From Algoriphagus sp. TR-M9 (GTDB lineage: Bacteria > Bacteroidota > Bacteroidia > Cytophagales > Cyclobacteriaceae), in the NCBI RefSeq assembly GCF_027594545.1, contig NZ_CP115160.1:1683001-1747000 (forward strand): a DNA stretch of 64,000 nucleotides, given 5' to 3'. The translations under genes and the position numbers were made by a program. Below the pieces are notes generated by a model. The model saw nothing but the letters and a program-made list of their open reading frames with translations. It did no database searches and had not been told where the DNA came from. Positions 62,978 through 64,000 of the stretch are shown here, in pieces (the stretch's first letter is position 1; each line of letters opens with the position of its first letter).

Positions 62978-63016
62978 GAGTATTGAATGAAATGTAAGTT
63001 TAAAGGCTATTACCGA

Positions 63017-63451
63017 TTATCCTAGCCAGAGTGTCCATGGAATTCGGCTCAAAAGTAAAACCAATCCTAAGGCATACATCATGTAAATATTACGGAATCT
63101 ACCTCTGGAAGGCCCCGGTTTTTTTGCCCGGCTGTAACCAATAGTAATCAGAACAATAGCAATAATGTTGATCACGGGGTGCTCTACTGCCAATAATTTA
63201 GCCGCTGGATCTGACATAGCATTGCCGGTTTGCAGCATGGCAAAACCCAAGGGACTGACGAAATAGAGTATCAGTCCTACCAGCAATTGGATGTGGCAAA
63301 GGATGAAAGCAATCAAGCCTATTTTTCGATCTTTCTCCGTAAACTCTCTACCTGAAAGTGAACCGATGAGCATGTAAATAATAACCACCACTAGAGCGAG
63401 CAATGCCAGGTATGCGATACCTGAGTGTAAATGTTGAATTCCTGTGTACAT
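63017..63451 (-). CDS. Four-TM membrane protein (cytochrome-b-like)
   Basis: A 144-residue integral membrane protein with four hydrophobic helices (about 10-32, 48-68, 90-108, 125-141) and His at 8, 53 and 91 (IQHLHSGIAYL, ILCHIQLLVG, AVEHPVINI). Such small Bacteroidota proteins are sometimes labelled cytochrome b, and paired His could hold haem, but no C-x2-C-H or strong family motif is present. Function not determined. Confidence 0.68.
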   Translation of the reverse strand: MYTGIQHLHSGIAYLALLALVVVIIYMLIGSLSGREFTEKDRKIGLIAFILCHIQLLVGLILYFVSPLGFAMLQTGNAMSDPAAKLLAVEHPVINIIAIVLITIGYSRAKKPGPSRGRFRNIYMMYALGLVLLLSRIPWTLWLG

Positions 63452-63505
63452 AGTATTGAAAATTGACTAAGCGAAAATAGGGGAAAAGAGCGGAGAATAC
63501 CTGCT

Positions 63506-64000
63506 TTATTCTACAAATAGTACCAGCCCCTTGAGGTATTCACTTTCCGGGTGGAAAATATTCACAGGGTGATCTGCCGGCTGACTGAGTTGATGCAGGA
63601 TTTTTACTTTTCTGCCGCATTCCAAAGCGGCGGCAAGGATAGTATTGCGGAAGAGGGCTTTGTCCACCACCAGACTACAGGAGAAGGTAAATAGGATCCC
63701 TCCGGGCTTGATTTTCCTTAGCGCTTCTGCATTCAGTCTTTTGTAACCTTGTACAGCATTGTGTCTGGCTCTTAGGTTTTTAGCAAAAGCAGGCGGGTCC
63801 AGTACTATGACATCATAGTCATCACCAATTTCCCGTATGTATTTCACCACATCTGCTACTTTGGATTCATGCTTGCCTGTAAGCTGCGGGTTCAAAGTGA
63901 GGTTTTTCTCCGTCAGTTCTATGGCTTTGGGAGAAATGTCCACCGAATGCACTTCTGCGGCACCTTCCGAAAGGGCGGATACCGAAAATCCACCTGAATA
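63506..64000 (-). CDS. RlmI-like rRNA methyltransferase, C-terminal part (cut by window end)
   Basis: The frame continues unbroken through base 64000 on the minus strand, so the window holds only the end of the gene. The visible part has YSGGFSVSALSEGAAEVHSVDIS, the SAM-binding motif I region, then VIVLDPPAFAKN (DPPxF, motif IV), AEALRKIKPGGILFTFSCS, and DHPVNIFHPESEYLKGLVL. This pattern is that of RlmI, which methylates C5 of a cytidine in 23S rRNA. The N-terminal PUA domain would lie outside. Confidence 0.86.
   Translation of the reverse strand, partial: YSGGFSVSALSEGAAEVHSVDISPKAIELTEKNLTLNPQLTGKHESKVADVVKYIREIGDDYDVIVLDPPAFAKNLRARHNAVQGYKRLNAEALRKIKPGGILFTFSCSLVVDKALFRNTILAAALECGRKVKILHQLSQPADHPVNIFHPESEYLKGLVLFVE

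Overview
The window looks like chromosome of a Bacteroidota member, most likely order Cytophagales and close to Cyclobacteriaceae. This is inferred from gene content and cannot be settled by eye. The evidence is moderate GC, Bacteroidota-type promoters (TAnnTTTG at -7), two proteins with type IX secretion (T9SS) sorting tails, DUF4625, an OMP_b-brl_3-type outer-membrane barrel, FeoB with a Cys-rich partner peptide, and many secreted proteins whose signal peptides end in AQ. No prophage, insertion sequence or CRISPR array was seen.

Layout. 1-1.7 kb: end of a His-rich DUF4625 protein and an AztD-like zinc-chaperone lipoprotein behind two identical-type palindromes (Zur-like). 2.2-6.6 kb: response regulator, histidine kinase and outer-membrane barrel in one operon. 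6.8-10.4 kb: GH30 glycosidase and a sulfatase carrying an extra C-terminal Ig-like domain. 10.9-15 kb: a divergent pyruvate-kinase-like protein, a gene-poor kilobase with a decayed XRE regulator, and a thioredoxin-domain protein. 15.2-24.6 kb: a CAT-anticodon tRNA, a HAD phosphatase overlapping a site-2-type protease, a rhodanese, two T9SS cargo proteins, a PASTA protein, and the Fe-S factors NifU-like and Mrp. 24.9-38 kb: housekeeping metabolism (dnaG, ribBA, surE, a TPR sensor kinase, class II aldolase, pfkA-mgsA, an S9A oligopeptidase, mscL). 38-46.8 kb: a Spy-like/anti-sigma/ECF-sigma set, a universal stress protein, a flippase, feoAB plus its small Cys-rich protein, and sulfide:quinone oxidoreductase (SQR). 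47-56.5 kb: two adjacent giant genes (1768 and 1374 codons) of no family I recognise, closed by one terminator. 56.6-59.2 kb: a Cys-rich Crp/Fnr regulator, a universal stress protein and a TauE/SafE exporter. 59.4-64 kb: a double DUF4394 lipoprotein, tandem small secreted paralogues, a DUF937-like protein, a CAP-domain remnant, a 4-TM protein and an RlmI-like methyltransferase cut by the window edge.

Most notable result. Three promoters (SQR, the Crp/Fnr gene itself, and TauE/SafE) each carry a 14-bp operator of the form GTRAYWWTTRTCAC. In all three its centre lies exactly 36.5 bp upstream of the last base of the -7 element. Together with the C78/C84/C85 cluster in the regulator this suggests a small regulon for reactive-sulfur or redox stress, autoregulated and built around class-II-like activation. 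The giant gene pair sits inside this regulon's span and is the best candidate for an undescribed system, although its function cannot be read from sequence.
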